A stretch of DNA of 64,000 nucleotides from Molanna angustata (lineage: Eukaryota; Arthropoda; Insecta; Trichoptera; Molannidae): the NCBI GenBank assembly GCA_963576475.1, contig OY754984.1, forward strand, positions 15,622,722 through 15,686,721, given 5' to 3'. Below the pieces are notes generated by a model. That model worked only from the letters and a program-made list of their open reading frames with translations. It ran no database searches and was not told the DNA's origin. The position numbers were made by a program, and so were the translations under genes. Below are positions 1 through 11,354 of this stretch, piece after piece (the stretch's first letter is position 1; each line of letters begins with the position of its first letter).

Positions 1-180
1 TGTGCCTATTGTCTTGGAATCCAATGAATCAGGGTTCAATTTTTCTATATTGCACAGAAGCCAAACGACTTACGAACTGTGCCACGGAGAGGAGTAATCA
101 TTCTTACAATTACATACATAATTCTTGTAATCATTCTTACAATTATGTACATACATAGGTTCCTATCTCGTACAACATAA

Positions 181-215
181 AAAACGAGTGGGTCGTAGTC
201 AACACTAAACTCTCC
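181..215 (-). repeat. Terminal piece of the ACTCCTCAC MITE family (MITE-A)
   Basis: A short match to one end of the MITE family seen complete at 27180-27705: the same run of 'cgagtgggt..gt.accaac.ctaaactc' flanks the 33289 copy. Only the terminus and its flank are recognisable; the rest of the element is missing or too diverged. Confidence 0.4.
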
Positions 216-499
216 ACATAATAAGTGTTCATTATTTCTTATTGAAAAGTGGAAATCTCCAAATGCATTTTTATGAAGTACATTTCTATTACACTGAAAG
301 AAATTCATGTTAAAATTAACCGAACTATCGTGACTACAAAACAATTGGTTTTGTGCTACTAAATATTTTGTGCCCTTAACCAAACAGTACAGTCATAAAT
401 AGATTAACTTTTATTACTGATAACAAAGGTTTGGCTAAAAACGCAGGTAGCCAGTTCGTTGGTCACAATTTTTCTTAAACAAATATATTATAAGATTCC

Positions 500-1150
500 C
501 AGAGAACAAAAGTTTTCACAATACACCATACACATAAAAACATTGTCACGAAACTCATAGTATGCACTTTCTACATGATACCTGTTGAGAAATTTTAAGT
601 AAAATTGCATTACTAGCAAGATGAGCACGTATGAGGCAGTTTATCAATGTTGATGACGCAATGTAGGTATGTGTCAAGATAGAAGAATGTGGTGTTCGGT
701 TCTCACTGTCTACCCCTTGAGGAAGATAGAAGTGGAGAGTAAAAATATACATGTCTATAAAGACCAATACAATATCAAGAGAAGAAATGAACGGATATCT
801 GTGGAAAACTAATCAGCTCTAAGTTTATGGACTTTTATTGATTATATCAATATGAAGTCAATCGGTCTTACAGTTTGGCCTGCAGAGAAGACACAAAAAA
901 ACAACGTAAATGATGAATTCATAGATAAGAAATAAAAAGTTGTCTACGGAAAACTAATCAGCTCTAGGTCTATACACTTTACACATATGATGTTAATATG
1001 AAGTCGATCGGACTTATAGTTTGGGCTGTAGAGAGGACACAAAAAGGATAATCCGTACAGCGTACGGCGTACGCCATACATACAAACACATCACGACGAA
1101 ACTCATAGTGTGCACTTTCTACATGATACCCGTTGAGAAATTGATGTAAA
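500..1150 (+). repeat. Degraded LINE 3' end with internal direct repeats
   Basis: 575-735 translates in shifting frames to the end of a non-LTR reverse-transcriptase ORF (arm resembling 'NVDDAM..C.DR..W.SVLSVYP'), the same family as 7205-7440. Around it are two imperfect direct repeats. One begins with 'ggaaaactaatcagctcta' and occurs at about 803 and 948. The other contains 'ctcatagt.tgcactttctacatgatac' and occurs at about 555 and 1095. The reading frame is broken, so this is a fossil. Confidence 0.5.
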
Positions 1151-1354
1151 AAAATACGCTTTAATTTTTTAAATCATGACTCTCCACTATTCCATAGTGT
1201 GGAGAGTAATTATCAATTTTATAGTGTCTTAAAGTTTTTTATAATAAACCTGTATTTTTTACAAATAATTTAAATCTATAATCATGAATTCCTACTTTGT
1301 CTACGAAAATTCATCAAAATGCTAAGAGATTTATTTTTTTATTTAATATTGCTT

Positions 1355-1562
1355 TTCGGGCAACTAACAGGTACTATGTCAAATATTAATTTAACACGCT
1401 CCCAATAACAAGTTGCCACATTCTGTGGAGACTTGCCATATTAATCATCTTACAGATCCAGACTAAAAACACAATTAAAATCTGTGTCTCCACCTAGAAT
1501 CGTACCCGGGACCTTTGGATCAGCAGTCAGAAATCCAACCAACTGAATCACGAAGGCCGACA
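1355..1562 (-). mobile_element. tRNA-derived SINE, family 1
   Basis: Read on the minus strand it starts with a tRNA-like head (A-box-like 'gattcagttggttgg', B-box-like 'gggtacgattc') and runs through 'gtctggatctgtaagatgattaatat', 'gcaacttgttattggg' and 'gttgcccgaaaagcaa' into an A/T tail. Five further copies are in the window: 20288, 28424, 31454, 34806 and 50645. The head is not an intact tRNA gene. Confidence 0.75.
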
Positions 1563-1774
1563 AAAAAAATTGAACACTTATCGGAATACCGATCTCTTTT
1601 AAGGTGGTTGCCAATCAGGCAGCGTAGGAACCTACATACACTCACACTTCTATAGAAGGTCTTTCTATAGAAGGAACTCCAATGCTCCAGTTTATCTACG
1701 AAAACAATTTCACTTCCTCTCAGAACACGGGTTGCCTCTTCGTTCAAATACTGAAATAACATCATCAGCAATGG

Positions 1775-2105
1775 CGCTACAGCCCGGTGCGAGCCTTGGC
1801 CTCCTCAAGAAACTGCCTCCATCCCGCCCTGTCGACAGCAAGTCTCCTCCAATTTGTCTGTCCGATCGCTCTTATATCGCCCTCGGTGTCGTCCAGCCAT
1901 CTCATCCTAGGTCTCCCTCTGCTTCTTCTTCCTTCAGGATAGGTGTCCAATACTTTCTTTGGAACCCGGCTATCCTACATTCTACAAACGTGTCCGAGCC
2001 AACGTAAAGGTTGTATTTTGATGTATTGGACAACGTTTGGTTCGCCATACATTATTTCTAGCTCGTAGTTTAACCGGATCCTCCAAGATCCTCCTTCACA
2101 GGTAG
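1775..2105 (-). pseudogene. LINE reverse-transcriptase C-terminal fragment
   Basis: Minus-strand translation, with frameshifts, gives ELEIMYGEPNVVQYIKIQPL, then RWLGHV.RM, R.P.KVLDTYPEGRRSRGRPR, RWLDD.EGDIRAIG, NWRRLAVDRAGW and F.EEAKAR. This is the typical C-terminal tail of insect RTE-like non-LTR retrotransposon ORFs (leucine-rich helix, then a GRPR basic patch, then the DRxxW motif). No RT catalytic core is present, so it is a 5'-truncated copy. Confidence 0.75.
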
Positions 2106-2179
2106 GACCAAACATTAAATAAAAATAATATAAAAATAAATAAAGAACGCTCAGTACACAACACTTCATTTTTCACCAC

Positions 2180-2535
2180 ATCTTTCTCCGTACAAGCAGC
2201 CCGTCTTTGGAATCACATTCCATCGCAACTTCGAGTTTCATTAACACTTCCCGCTTTTAAAAGAAATATGAGGAATCATTTCCTTACACATAACACCTAA
2301 ATTTGTCTCCTTATCCTATTCTTGTCCTCCCCCCCCCCTCTCCTGTCCCCTCCGTTTCTTTATTGCTTTTGTTTGTACTATATATTATACGTCATAAAAT
2401 GTTGGTACATACCATAAATATAATAGTTTCTCACCAAATGAATATGGTTGGTTGGAAGATATTGCCATTCGGCAATAAGCCCGCCATTGTGCACTTGTGC
2501 CCAAAAAGCTTAAAATAATAATAATAATAATAAAC
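2180..2535 (+). pseudogene. LINE ORF2 terminus plus 3' UTR and (ATA)n tail
   Basis: 2185-2301 translates in one frame to FSVQAARLWNHIPSQLR, SLTLPAFKRNMRNHFL and a stop: the 'aRLWNsLP..lR' terminus common to CR1/Jockey/R1-type ORF2 proteins. It is followed by a C-rich stretch, then the 3' tail 'ggttggttggaagatattgcc', 'ggcaataagcccgcc' and (ATA)n at 2514-2535. The same hairpin-like tail recurs at 3208, 4478 (reverse) and 60193 and at the end of SINE family 3. Confidence 0.7.
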
Positions 2536-2698
2536 AATACGTCAAAAATCTTTCGTCACACGGGGTTGATAAAAATATTGCCGAGTCGTAAGAATTTGAC
2601 GTCCATATAAAATTATAACGAGCTCCGTATAATTTTTCTCCTCCCTTCTTATCAGCTCCCATGCACCCCCCCCCCCCTCTCTGCCCTGGCTTATCAGT

Positions 2699-2727
2699 CA
2701 CGTGTCGGTCCACGTGACCAGCACGTG
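2699..2727. promoter_or_regulatory. Three CACGTG E-boxes in 29 bp
   Basis: The palindrome CACGTG occurs at 2699, 2711 and 2722. It is the classical bHLH E-box core (Myc/Max and CLOCK/CYCLE type factors). No gene is recognisable next to it, so a regulatory role is only a possibility. An oligo-C run lies just upstream at about 2663. Confidence 0.3.
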
Positions 2728-2759
2728 GTGTCGCTATCGCGTCGTATGTCGAAAACACT

Positions 2760-4170
2760 CGCTACACTCCAGTTTTTTATTTGACACTTGGATGCTCTCC
2801 CAGAACCAGTCTCCGGTGAACGTACCTATAGACGAGCATTCATTTAGATTTGTATCGAAAAATACTTAGCCAAATCGTGAAAAATCTTTTTTTTTTGACT
2901 GCTGGTAAAGTTGAAGACAAAACTCTTAAAATCGCTAGGGCTGCGCCGAAAACTTTTCCACTGAAAATTCTCGAGATTGTTACCGGTCTTTAGAACGGAA
3001 CCTTAAAAAAACAATACAATATTCTGTGTAGATATTTTAAACATCCCAATTTGAAATAAAAATTCTTAAAATGAATATTTCTCTCTCTTTTCATTTTTAT
3101 TCTCTTTGTATTTTATTTTCTTACTCTTTTATTATATTTTTTTATCAATTTATTTCTCACTAAATTATTACTGTACCAATTTAACTTAGAGACTTCACGT
3201 TGCTCGGGTTGGTTGGAAGAAATTGCCTTATGGCAATAAACCTGCCTTTGTACACATGTACATAAATAAAATAAATAAATAAAATAACAGTGTGTTTCTA
3301 AAAAATAACCATTTGTATTTTCAACATTTCCCTAACGAAGGTATGTCAAACAATTTTTAATTTTAGCATAAATTCACTAAAAATTTAAAAAATATATTTT
3401 TTAAAATTTACTCCATAACTATGTGTCGTAGAGAGTGCATAAAATCAAATAGAATATTATTGTTTTTTATTCATTTCTAGTCGTAAAATTTTGTTCGTAA
3501 AATACATAAAATCAATTAACTTTATTTCCGATAGTTTAAATCAGTAGCGTCTAGTCCCAGCTCTTATTTTCTGCATTCTTAGGTTAGGTTTAAGTTTGTT
3601 CATAATAATAATAATAGCGACTCGCGTGAGCGAGTTGCTTTATAAATTGAATTATAAATTGTAATAAATTAAATTTATATATTTTTTTAATTTTTCGCAT
3701 TTAATATAAAATTTCACATCTCATTTGACTTAATACTATGAGATCTCAAACAATCAGAGAGCCAACCGGAAACAGAATGCGAAATGGTAAATGCGGATTG
3801 TAGACGCTAGTGTTTAAATCAACGTATAAACCCTTTTTAACGCGCGCGTTAGTTAGGTTTACTAACACGTAACTTCATAGTGCATTATGCGGTTTTAATA
3901 TATCATGTATTTAGTCAATAGAGTTAGCGTTATATGCCCTTTAGCTTTTTATACATATAATTTAACTTGAAATAAGTTAAGATTTTCGACCAAAAGTACC
4001 GAACAAAAACGATGGCAAAATTGGCACCCCTACGGCTAGGATTTTTATTTAGTGATGGCACATCTACTGACTCGACTCCATTTTCGAAAAAAAAAAAATT
4101 CGAAAAAGCATTCAAGGTTAGGTACCTTCTGATATTGAGGTAAGGTTATTATCAATCTGATCGTATGGTT
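2760..4170. other. Gene-free AT-rich stretch
   Basis: No gene is seen. It contains an isolated LINE/SINE 3' tail at 3208-3285 ('ttggttggaagaaattgcc...ggcaataaacctgcc' then AAATAAATA repeats) and otherwise low-complexity A/T sequence. Confidence 0.5.
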
Positions 4171-4174
4171 TAGA

Positions 4175-5180
4175 CACGTGAGACGTCTGAAATATCAAAG
4201 CGCCACCGACAGTAAAATATTTTTTTCTGACATCGTCTTGATTTTGATTCGAATTGAATCGTTACGAAAAGTAGGTACCACTAATCGTTATTTTAATTTT
4301 ATTTATTTTTGTATTTTTATTAATAACTATTTTCTCATAACAATATTTATATATCTAGGTACCTACTTGAAACCTCGACGAGATGCTCCCAAGAAGTTAA
4401 TTTTTACACATTTTTTTTTAACTATTTTAATTTTGTGAGGTTTGAAGTACCTACTTTTCCATGCAGGGGAAAGCAGGTCTGTTGCCTTAAAGCAATCTCT
4501 TTCAACCAACTCTAGCATATAATATCGTCCCAGAATGAAATGATTAGTATAATTTCTTTACTTTAAAAAATGCAATCTTTTGCCAAAAATGGTCACTCCT
4601 TCCAATACGTGTATAATGAAAAAATGTGTTATAAATAAGATAAAATAAATTTATTTTAAAATAATAATATTATTAATGTAAATATAAAAAAATGTGGACT
4701 TCCTTTTCGAGGTTTTCTTCACGTAAAAAAAACAACAATCTAAAAAGTCTCCTGGTTCAATGCATTATTATTTACTTAGTATGAAATACAAAATTGATTA
4801 TTTTTTATCAAAATATTAAATGAATCATGCTGGAAATTCATAAATGAAATTAAATTATAATTTTTATATAATTTTTTTTTTATAAATTATATGTAATTTA
4901 TATATTATTTTGATTTATACATTATAATTTATATATATTATTTTGATCTATAAATTATAATTTATATATTATATGATTTATAAATTATTATTTATAAATT
5001 ATAATTTATATATTAAAATGTTGAAAACTGGTTTCACATTGATATCATGTAAAAACAGTATCATATTATTGTACTTTGAGATGGGAGTGGGGGGGGAGCA
5101 TCGACCACTGGAAATTCATATTATGATTTATACCCGTCTCAATGTATGAATAATACCTATGTACTTGGTTTTTTTTTACA
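4175..5180. repeat. AT-rich region with imperfect TTTATAAATT tandem tract
   Basis: No gene is seen. 4475-4515 is a reversed LINE/SINE tail. 4850-5020 is an imperfect repeat built from 'ataatttatatatta' and 'gatttataaattat' blocks, each nearly self-complementary. An oligo-G run lies at about 5090. Confidence 0.5.
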
Positions 5181-5189
5181 ATACGTTTT

Positions 5190-5366
5190 TTTCTCAAGAA
5201 GGAATATGTCCTTGTAGTAACAAGTACATATATATCCTCATACATTCCCTAAACTAAGCATAAATGCTTGTGCTATAGGTAAACGAAATCGGTCGTGGCA
5301 GGATTCGAACTCGCGACCAGTGGATTACTAACTCAGCGCGCTAACCGCTTTGTCACCATCCATCTT
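5190..5366 (-). mobile_element. tRNA-derived SINE, family 2
   Basis: On the minus strand, 'atggatggtgacaaagcggt' plus 'tagcgcgctgagttagtaat' is followed by a B-box-like 'ggtcgcgagttcgaatcctg', then a body with 'ttagggaatgtatgagg' and 'acaaggacatattc'. Another copy lies at 38335-38483 and a fragment at 51000-51070. The A/B-box promoter layout is that of a tRNA-derived SINE. Confidence 0.7.
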
Positions 5367-5369
5367 AAA

Positions 5370-7190
5370 TTAAAAAGGCAAAGATGCGCACAACGAATCA
5401 GCCAACAGATTAAATATCCGACAAATTCACAATTTAGTTAAAAAAACTATTCTATTTTCCAGTAGAGAAATATGAAATTCCAGTACAGACAAACTTGTGA
5501 AATAAATTAAAAGGATGTCAAAACAAATAATAGTTATTTTAAGAGGTTTTGTGACAGTATTTATATTTCTTTTTGAACATATAAAGTACCTACTTTACAA
5601 GACGAAATTATTTCCATATTTTCATGTCAAAACATAAACGAAAACACATAATCCCTCTCCGCTAACCCCTCAAGGTCCCCACGGGGTCTCTGGATAAATC
5701 TGGACTATTTATTTCAGTCCCTAACATGATTTAGGGAGGAACGTTTCCTTTATTCGTTTTGTGCCCAGCGATCGCAGAACTAATCAGCCGCCCCTCACCG
5801 ACGCCCCATACAACTGGTATAATAAAATGCGATTTACTATTGTAATTGCGGAGGGGCTTATTAAGAGTTCCGAGATTAGTTTTACGACAAACATTTTTGC
5901 ATTCCCTCTAGCGTTTTTTTTTTCACCGTTTGATTTATGAGCTAGTCAATATTTAAGTGTGTCAACGGGGCAATTTATACACGTTTTTATTACATTATAT
6001 AGTTATTTTTATATATAGTTAACTAATAATTAAATTTCAAGACATGACACGAAAATAGAAGGTATTTAAATATTTTTTAATCTTATATTTTTTTTAAACT
6101 GTATTCCTATTTTACAAAATTTCTTAGAAAAAAAATTGTTTTTTGTAAAAATTATTTTATATTTATTTATTTTATTTATTTATTTATTTATTTATTACAA
6201 AAAGACATATTTTACATAAAAAAAATACATAGCAAAAAAGAAATTAAAACACTTTATAATATGACTTCCTTCAAAAAGAGATATACTCGTGTTTTGAAGG
6301 GAGTTGCAACTATTTACATAATATAGAACAAAAACAAAGTAACAAAAGCAAAGTAAAAACAAAAACAAAGTAGGTAACAAAAAACATACTTAAAAATAGG
6401 CATAGGTATATATGCTATATTAAAAAAAAACAACATTTAAATATTGTTTCCATAAGTTTGAAAATTTGCCGATAGATGTCGAGTTTGAGCTCTGGCTATG
6501 ACGGGAACAAACACAACTTTACGTTGGCATCAGTTGGCATTATAATCACCGTAAGGGTATATTCAAAGAGAATATAATACCTTATGGGTATATTCTCATA
6601 AATCAATTTTGGCGACTCGGCGAGTAAAGCAAAAAAGCATTCTATAAGTCTTATTATATAACATTAAAACATACTTTCTTTTGAAAATAACATAAAAAAC
6701 ATTAGCTCGCGAGGCTTTGTGTTTTTATACTGTTTCAAATGTCATATTATAAAAATGTAATATTATAAGGTTTTTCGCTCTACTGTAAAATTTTCGATTT
6801 TGACATAGAAAGATTTCAAACAAATGCAAGGAGAGGCAAACTGACATGAATATAGCCGTGCACAAACATTCGCAAATCCAGAACGACGAGGTCTACTTTA
6901 TTTATATGCAGATTTACACAAAATTTTTAAAAATAACTGCTTCACTGGATAGTCAAATTACTGTATAGGTTATGGAGAGTTATGATTTGGTGAAATATCA
7001 AGCCTATTTTTTACTTGAAATTGTCAATGGGTGTCGTGTGAAGGGAAAAAATCATTAATCGTTTAAAAAATCGGTCCACAAAAGTAAATGCAAGACCAAT
7101 AGCCATACTCTTGACATTCAGTTCCATTTTTTTTTTATTTATGTATATAAATTTATCCAAGTAATAATATAATTTATAATATACATATAA
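5370..7190. other. Gene-free stretch, mostly AT-rich
   Basis: No gene is seen. 5640-5890 is noticeably richer in G+C than its surroundings and shows no repeat relationship inside the window. 6150-6200 is a TTTA-rich tract that may be the reversed tail of a retroposon. Confidence 0.4.
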
Positions 7191-7204
7191 ATTATATGTA
7201 TATT

Positions 7205-7446
7205 ATAAATTTTGAGATGGAGTGAATAGCAGAGGTCGCCCCAGAAAGGGATGGCATGACCATGTGAATGATATTTTGAAAGAAGGAAACATAAAAAGTT
7301 TGAACAATCGACGAGCATGTACGAGACGATGCATGGATGTAAAGGAAGCCAGAAATGTGTGCAAAAATAGAGAAGAATGGCGCTCTATTCTCTCTGCTTA
7401 CCCCGTAAGGGACATGGCGTGATGGTATGTATGTATGTATGTATAT
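7205..7446 (+). pseudogene. LINE ORF C-terminal fragment with (TATG)n tail
   Basis: One open frame reads SRGRPRKGWHDHVNDILKEG, then NRRACTRRCMDVKEARNVCK and NREEWRSILSAYPVRDMA, the end of an insect non-LTR retrotransposon ORF. It ends with 'gtgatggtatgtatgtatg', the microsatellite tail used by this family. The same family is present at 26583, 36165, 49930 and 53595. Upstream RT domains are missing. Confidence 0.75.
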
Positions 7447-7589
7447 AATAAACAACAATAAAAATATTTTTTTTCATTTAAAAAAAATACATTAAACTTT
7501 TTGGGGGTCAAAGATAATTAATAGATCTTGATAATCTTAATCTTCGCTTAGAACCTACCTGCCGCCTAATTCTTCATTTTAAAGGCAAG

Positions 7590-7700
7590 AGTACAACTCA
7601 CGTAATTCAGCAATGTGGTTAACCACCCATTCTGAATATTGTTTTTTAGATTTGATGAGACTGGATTGTGGGGATACACAATGTGTCGTACTTCCTTTCA
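7590..7700 (-). repeat. Monomer related to the 103-bp satellite
   Basis: 'cagcaatgtggttaaccacc' followed by 'cattctgaat' is the reverse of the 'attcagaatgggtggtgaac..cattgctgaa' core of the 29112-30308 array. A related dispersed copy also lies at 55820-55870. This suggests the array arose from a dispersed element. Confidence 0.5.
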
Positions 7701-7826
7701 TAATAAACCTAATGCACTCTCGCACTATTAATTTATAAGAAATAATTGTTTTTTTTTTATTTATAAGACACATAGTATAAAAGTTTTTCTACTACATTTT
7801 TTGAAAAAAAAATTGCCAAGATTCAG

Positions 7827-8115
7827 CAGAAGCGGAATTGCTTATAGAAGCCAAAAATCTTGGCTTGCCTATAAATATATGTTAAATTCTAGAACTATTT
7901 TTTTTGTTTTATTGCAACCATACTATAAGATTAAAAATTGAACCGTGTGTTGATAGAATGGGCCACAATAATAAATATTATTTTGGCATGTGATTAAAAA
8001 TATTTTTTTCATGGCCACTGGAATGAACAATGACGCTAAAAAAACATTTGATTTTCGACATTTCTCAATTTTCTTTCAGGGTTTGCCGATTCCAAAGGTT
8101 CTAGGCACGCCCCTG
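7827..8115 (+). mobile_element. hAT-type MITE-B copy
   Basis: Starts CAG.AGCGGAATTGC, contains 'cttggcttgcctataaat', and ends 'ttctaggcacgcccctg'. The termini are short inverted CAG/CTG ends. Other copies (23596, 52367, 59512) show 8-bp target duplications, which puts the family in the hAT-type group. No clear duplication remains around this copy. Confidence 0.6.
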
Positions 8116-8426
8116 TAAGATCGACATCGTCCGAAAATCGCGGCAGACTATGCAAATGAGCGTCCTAGACATTCGTCAGAAATCGGCCGACGGATCACAA
8201 GACCGATTACAACTCTCTCTCGAGTTAAAAATTCTTGCTCGAAGAGAAGCACCGTAATTACCTACACAAAACATATTTATGTATACACATGTGAAGAATT
8301 TAATAAATAGGATTACGTTTTGACAACAATATGCTCTTTAAAAGCATTTTTAGATTTGTTCTGGGGTCGTGTTTCATCAAAGAAAAAATCTTTTTTATAG
8401 TTAATTACGTCAAAACTTCATTTTTC

Positions 8427-8913
8427 ACTCCTCACTAACCCAAGGGAATATAGTGGGGAGTTATGATTTCGCAATTTTTAAGGCGATTTTTTTATTGCAG
8501 ATTATCAACTAGTATCATGCTGAGATTATATTCTGAAAGTTTCATCACAATATATATGTGTGTGTGATGTATATTGTGTGCTATGTAAGGCTTGATCATT
8601 TTACTTGATCGATTATAAACTTAAGTACCTACTCATTCAATTCTTTTCAAATTTTGCATATTTGTATGTCTAATACTCACTTAGACTCCATTTTGAAGGA
8701 TATTTGAATAGTGATTCTCAATATTTTTTAACTGTCAAATATTTCAAAGTGATTGGTAAAAAGGCTCAAGAAACTTAGAATTTAAATTTTTTTATTGTCA
8801 AATTGGTAAAAAGGCACATCACTTTCATAAAATGGCATTGAAGAATTATCAAATTCTTAATATTTTCAATACAAAAATTGAATACTTTATGGAGTGACTT
8901 TTTAGTGATGACT
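8427..8913 (+). mobile_element. MITE-A copy (ACTCCTCACTAACC ends)
   Basis: Begins ACTCCTCACTAACCCAAGGG and shares 'tatagtggggag', 'gattatcaactagtatcatg', 'tgaaagtttcatcacaat' and 'aaggcacatcactttcataa' with copies at 23049, 27180, 33289 and 56702. The 3' terminus is decayed compared with the GTTAGTGAGGAGT end of 27180-27705. Confidence 0.65.
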
Positions 8914-9254
8914 TTTTATTTTTTTGGCCACACCCCACTCGTTTTTACATTTATATAAAATACATTGCAGTATTAAACATTTATTATAAAGAATAATAAT
9001 CTTGAATCTATTTTTCCAATTTTTTAAAAGTAACAATATGGTGATTCCTCGTAATAGAGTTGTTTTTCCTACAAACTCAACAATGTTTATAAAAATATAA
9101 AAATTAATTTTTAATTTAAAATGTATTTTAAAAACGTAATTTATAAATTTGTATTGTCTACATGTTAATTTTACCCTCTAATCTATATTGATTTATAAGA
9201 GAGTATCAAGTTAAATTATTCTGAATGTACTGCACTGGTGTCTGGGATATGTTA

Positions 9255-9560
9255 AGGTTGTAAGGAAAACAACTCTGTAAAGGTACCAGTTCGCTGCGCG
9301 ACCGAGATCGGAGACCGAGACAGGAGACAGAGACCGGAGACCGAGACCGTTACATGACTTTTACTATGAAAGTTACCGGTTTGCACCGCGACCGAGACCG
9401 GAGACCGACGACAGATACGCGATACCGATTCCGTGAATTGACTGTACGCAATTGCATGAACACCAGTTCTCGAGCGATTGTCCAGAACAATTGGTGTCTC
9501 GGTCGCGCTCGAGACACCACTTGCGAAATTGTAGAAAAAATGTCGTTTTCTGACTCAGTC
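9255..9560 (+). repeat. GAGACCG-rich repeat element, copy 1
   Basis: 'aaaggtaccagttcgctgcg' is followed by hexamer-like gagacc/gaccga runs, a short spacer, and a reversed cgctcgagacaccac segment. The same organisation, reversed, is at 11105-11335. No product can be assigned. Confidence 0.55.
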
Positions 9561-9564
9561 ATTG

Positions 9565-10093
9565 ATTAATTTATATTTACTATTATTTCCTATTATATAC
9601 CTATTATTTATTTTATGATTTTCATATACCTACCTAAATTGATATTTTTAGTAGTCTGTTTTATATAAAAAGAAAAATTTCCTTTTCTAATTTCTATATT
9701 TCTTTTTAAGAAAAATATTATATGTTTTTTGATTATAATAATATATTTAATAAAATTATTTTAGGATGATGTATAATATGATACGTATTGTTAATTAATA
9801 AATAAAATATTTTTTATACATTTATTTGAAATAGGTAGGTACATTTCTATTGTATACTTTCAGTGAATAAAAATTTAAAAACTAAATTTTTCAGAACATG
9901 AGAGAATTCTGTACCTATACCTACGGGTAACAATAATGTTATCTGTTCAATAAATATTATCGAGGTAATCGTTGGAGTCACGCGTGTCGTGTTCTGGAAA
10001 GTTATTGATCCTCAGTGATATGAATAGCCATGCAATATTGAAGTTACTATTGGAAGAAGAAGAAGACGATGATTTACTGTTGTATTATTATTA
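9565..10093. other. Gene-free AT-rich stretch
   Basis: No gene is seen. Mostly low-complexity A/T with some TAGGTACC/CTACCTA motifs; a short GAAGAAGAAGA purine run at 10050 lies just before the first Helitron-like copy. Confidence 0.4.
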
Positions 10094-10599
10094 CTAGTTG
10101 CATGTAACACATGAGATCCAACTGTCGATAGCGATAGTATGTATAGTTGAAGAATAAGTACCAAACTATAAACACAAATCCAAATTATTGAATATTTTAA
10201 GAAATTATGTTTTCTATACAACACATGTAAATATATCAAGATAGGATAGTTTGGATTGGAGGTCAGTCAGTATGTACATATGTGTGGAGATTAAGTATCA
10301 AACTTTTAAGTCTTCTTAGATATTGTTTATAGGCGACTGCCATACAAATTGTATGAAGCGATGTCGTCACTAAATTCAATTTTTATAAAAATTGTTAAAA
10401 AAATAAAGATGTACTACTACAATGTTAATATTTTTATAGCAAATTAAATTTTCTAGTTGAGGTGTTTCGGCTTTTTTTTCAATATTTTCAAAAACTTTGG
10501 AAATATAGGCAGTTAAACACATAAATTTATCCTATAAAAATATTTTTCTTAATAAAAGATATTTGTGAATTTCTGGATTTTTTTTTGAAAAAATGGGAC

Positions 10600-10640
<41 letters not shown>

Positions 10641-10890
10641 CGCACACACGCACAGACGCACACACGCGCACACACACACACACACACTATGTTCTACTCC
10701 GAATTCTGAGTAAATTGGTATATAGAACATACATTTATGCTGCGAAGCCTCTAAGTTGGTGTTTTTTGACTTCAAAGTTGGAAAAGCCGTGAATAATAGA
10801 GACCCTACATACAAATCTCGCGTATCTTGTCTTGAAATTTTGTAAATATGTTAAGAGAACAAAGTTCTCTTGAACAAATCGACATTTGGA
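10094..10890 (-). mobile_element. Helitron-like family A, copy 1 (internally deleted)
   Basis: Read on the minus strand the element starts TCCAAATGTCGATTTGTTCA and ends 'catgtgttacatgcaactag' followed by T. The end shows a CATGT-GTT-ACATG hairpin a few bases before CTAG, as in Helitrons, which have 5'-TC and 3'-CTRR ends and make no target duplication. A subterminal inverted repeat (CCAACTGTCGAT / ATCGACAGTTGG) marks the family. It lacks a middle block present in the approximately 1.06-kb copies and has a (CA)n tract at 10600-10687. There is no coding capacity, so it is non-autonomous. Confidence 0.75.
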
Positions 10891-11104
10891 CAAAACAAAA
10901 CGAAGAATGGCTGTAAACAAATTATACACAACTAGAGGGAAAGAAAGATCGTTTTCATTTTGATACAGAAATTTATTGTTTGATGAAAATATGTTCAGAA
11001 TGTACTCTCAGTTAAATAAAATTCTATTTTATTAAATTTACTGCTAAAACCAATGCGAAAAAATGAAACCATAACCTGAAATATTGATGATAAATGTCAC
11101 TCTG

Positions 11105-11335
11105 ACATTGTTCGGTCACGTGATTCTCAGAGAAACCACGTGATACTCAGAGAGACACCACGAGACACCACTTTTGTATGGAGGAGACCGCTTTGCTGTC
11201 TCAGTCTCCGGTCTCGGTCTCGCTCGCGAACTGGTGTTCATACAATTTCATACAGTCAATTAACGGTCTCGGTCTCCTGTCTCTGTCTCCTGTCTCGGTC
11301 GCGCAGCGTACTGGTACCTTTACGAGTTGAAAACA
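11105..11335 (-). repeat. GAGACCG-rich repeat element, copy 2
   Basis: Reverse-oriented relative of 9255-9560: 'aaaggtaccagtacgctgcg', gagaca/gagaccg runs, a central 'gaattgtatgaacaccagt' type spacer, then reversed runs. It abuts the left end of Helitron-like copy 2. Two CACGTG motifs are at 11117 and 11137. Confidence 0.55.
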
Positions 11336-11354
11336 CATTGTTAGTTTTAATAAA

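Noticed and set aside
3581..3592. TTAGG telomeric repeat
   Set aside because: Only two units, far too short for a telomere or interstitial telomeric tract.
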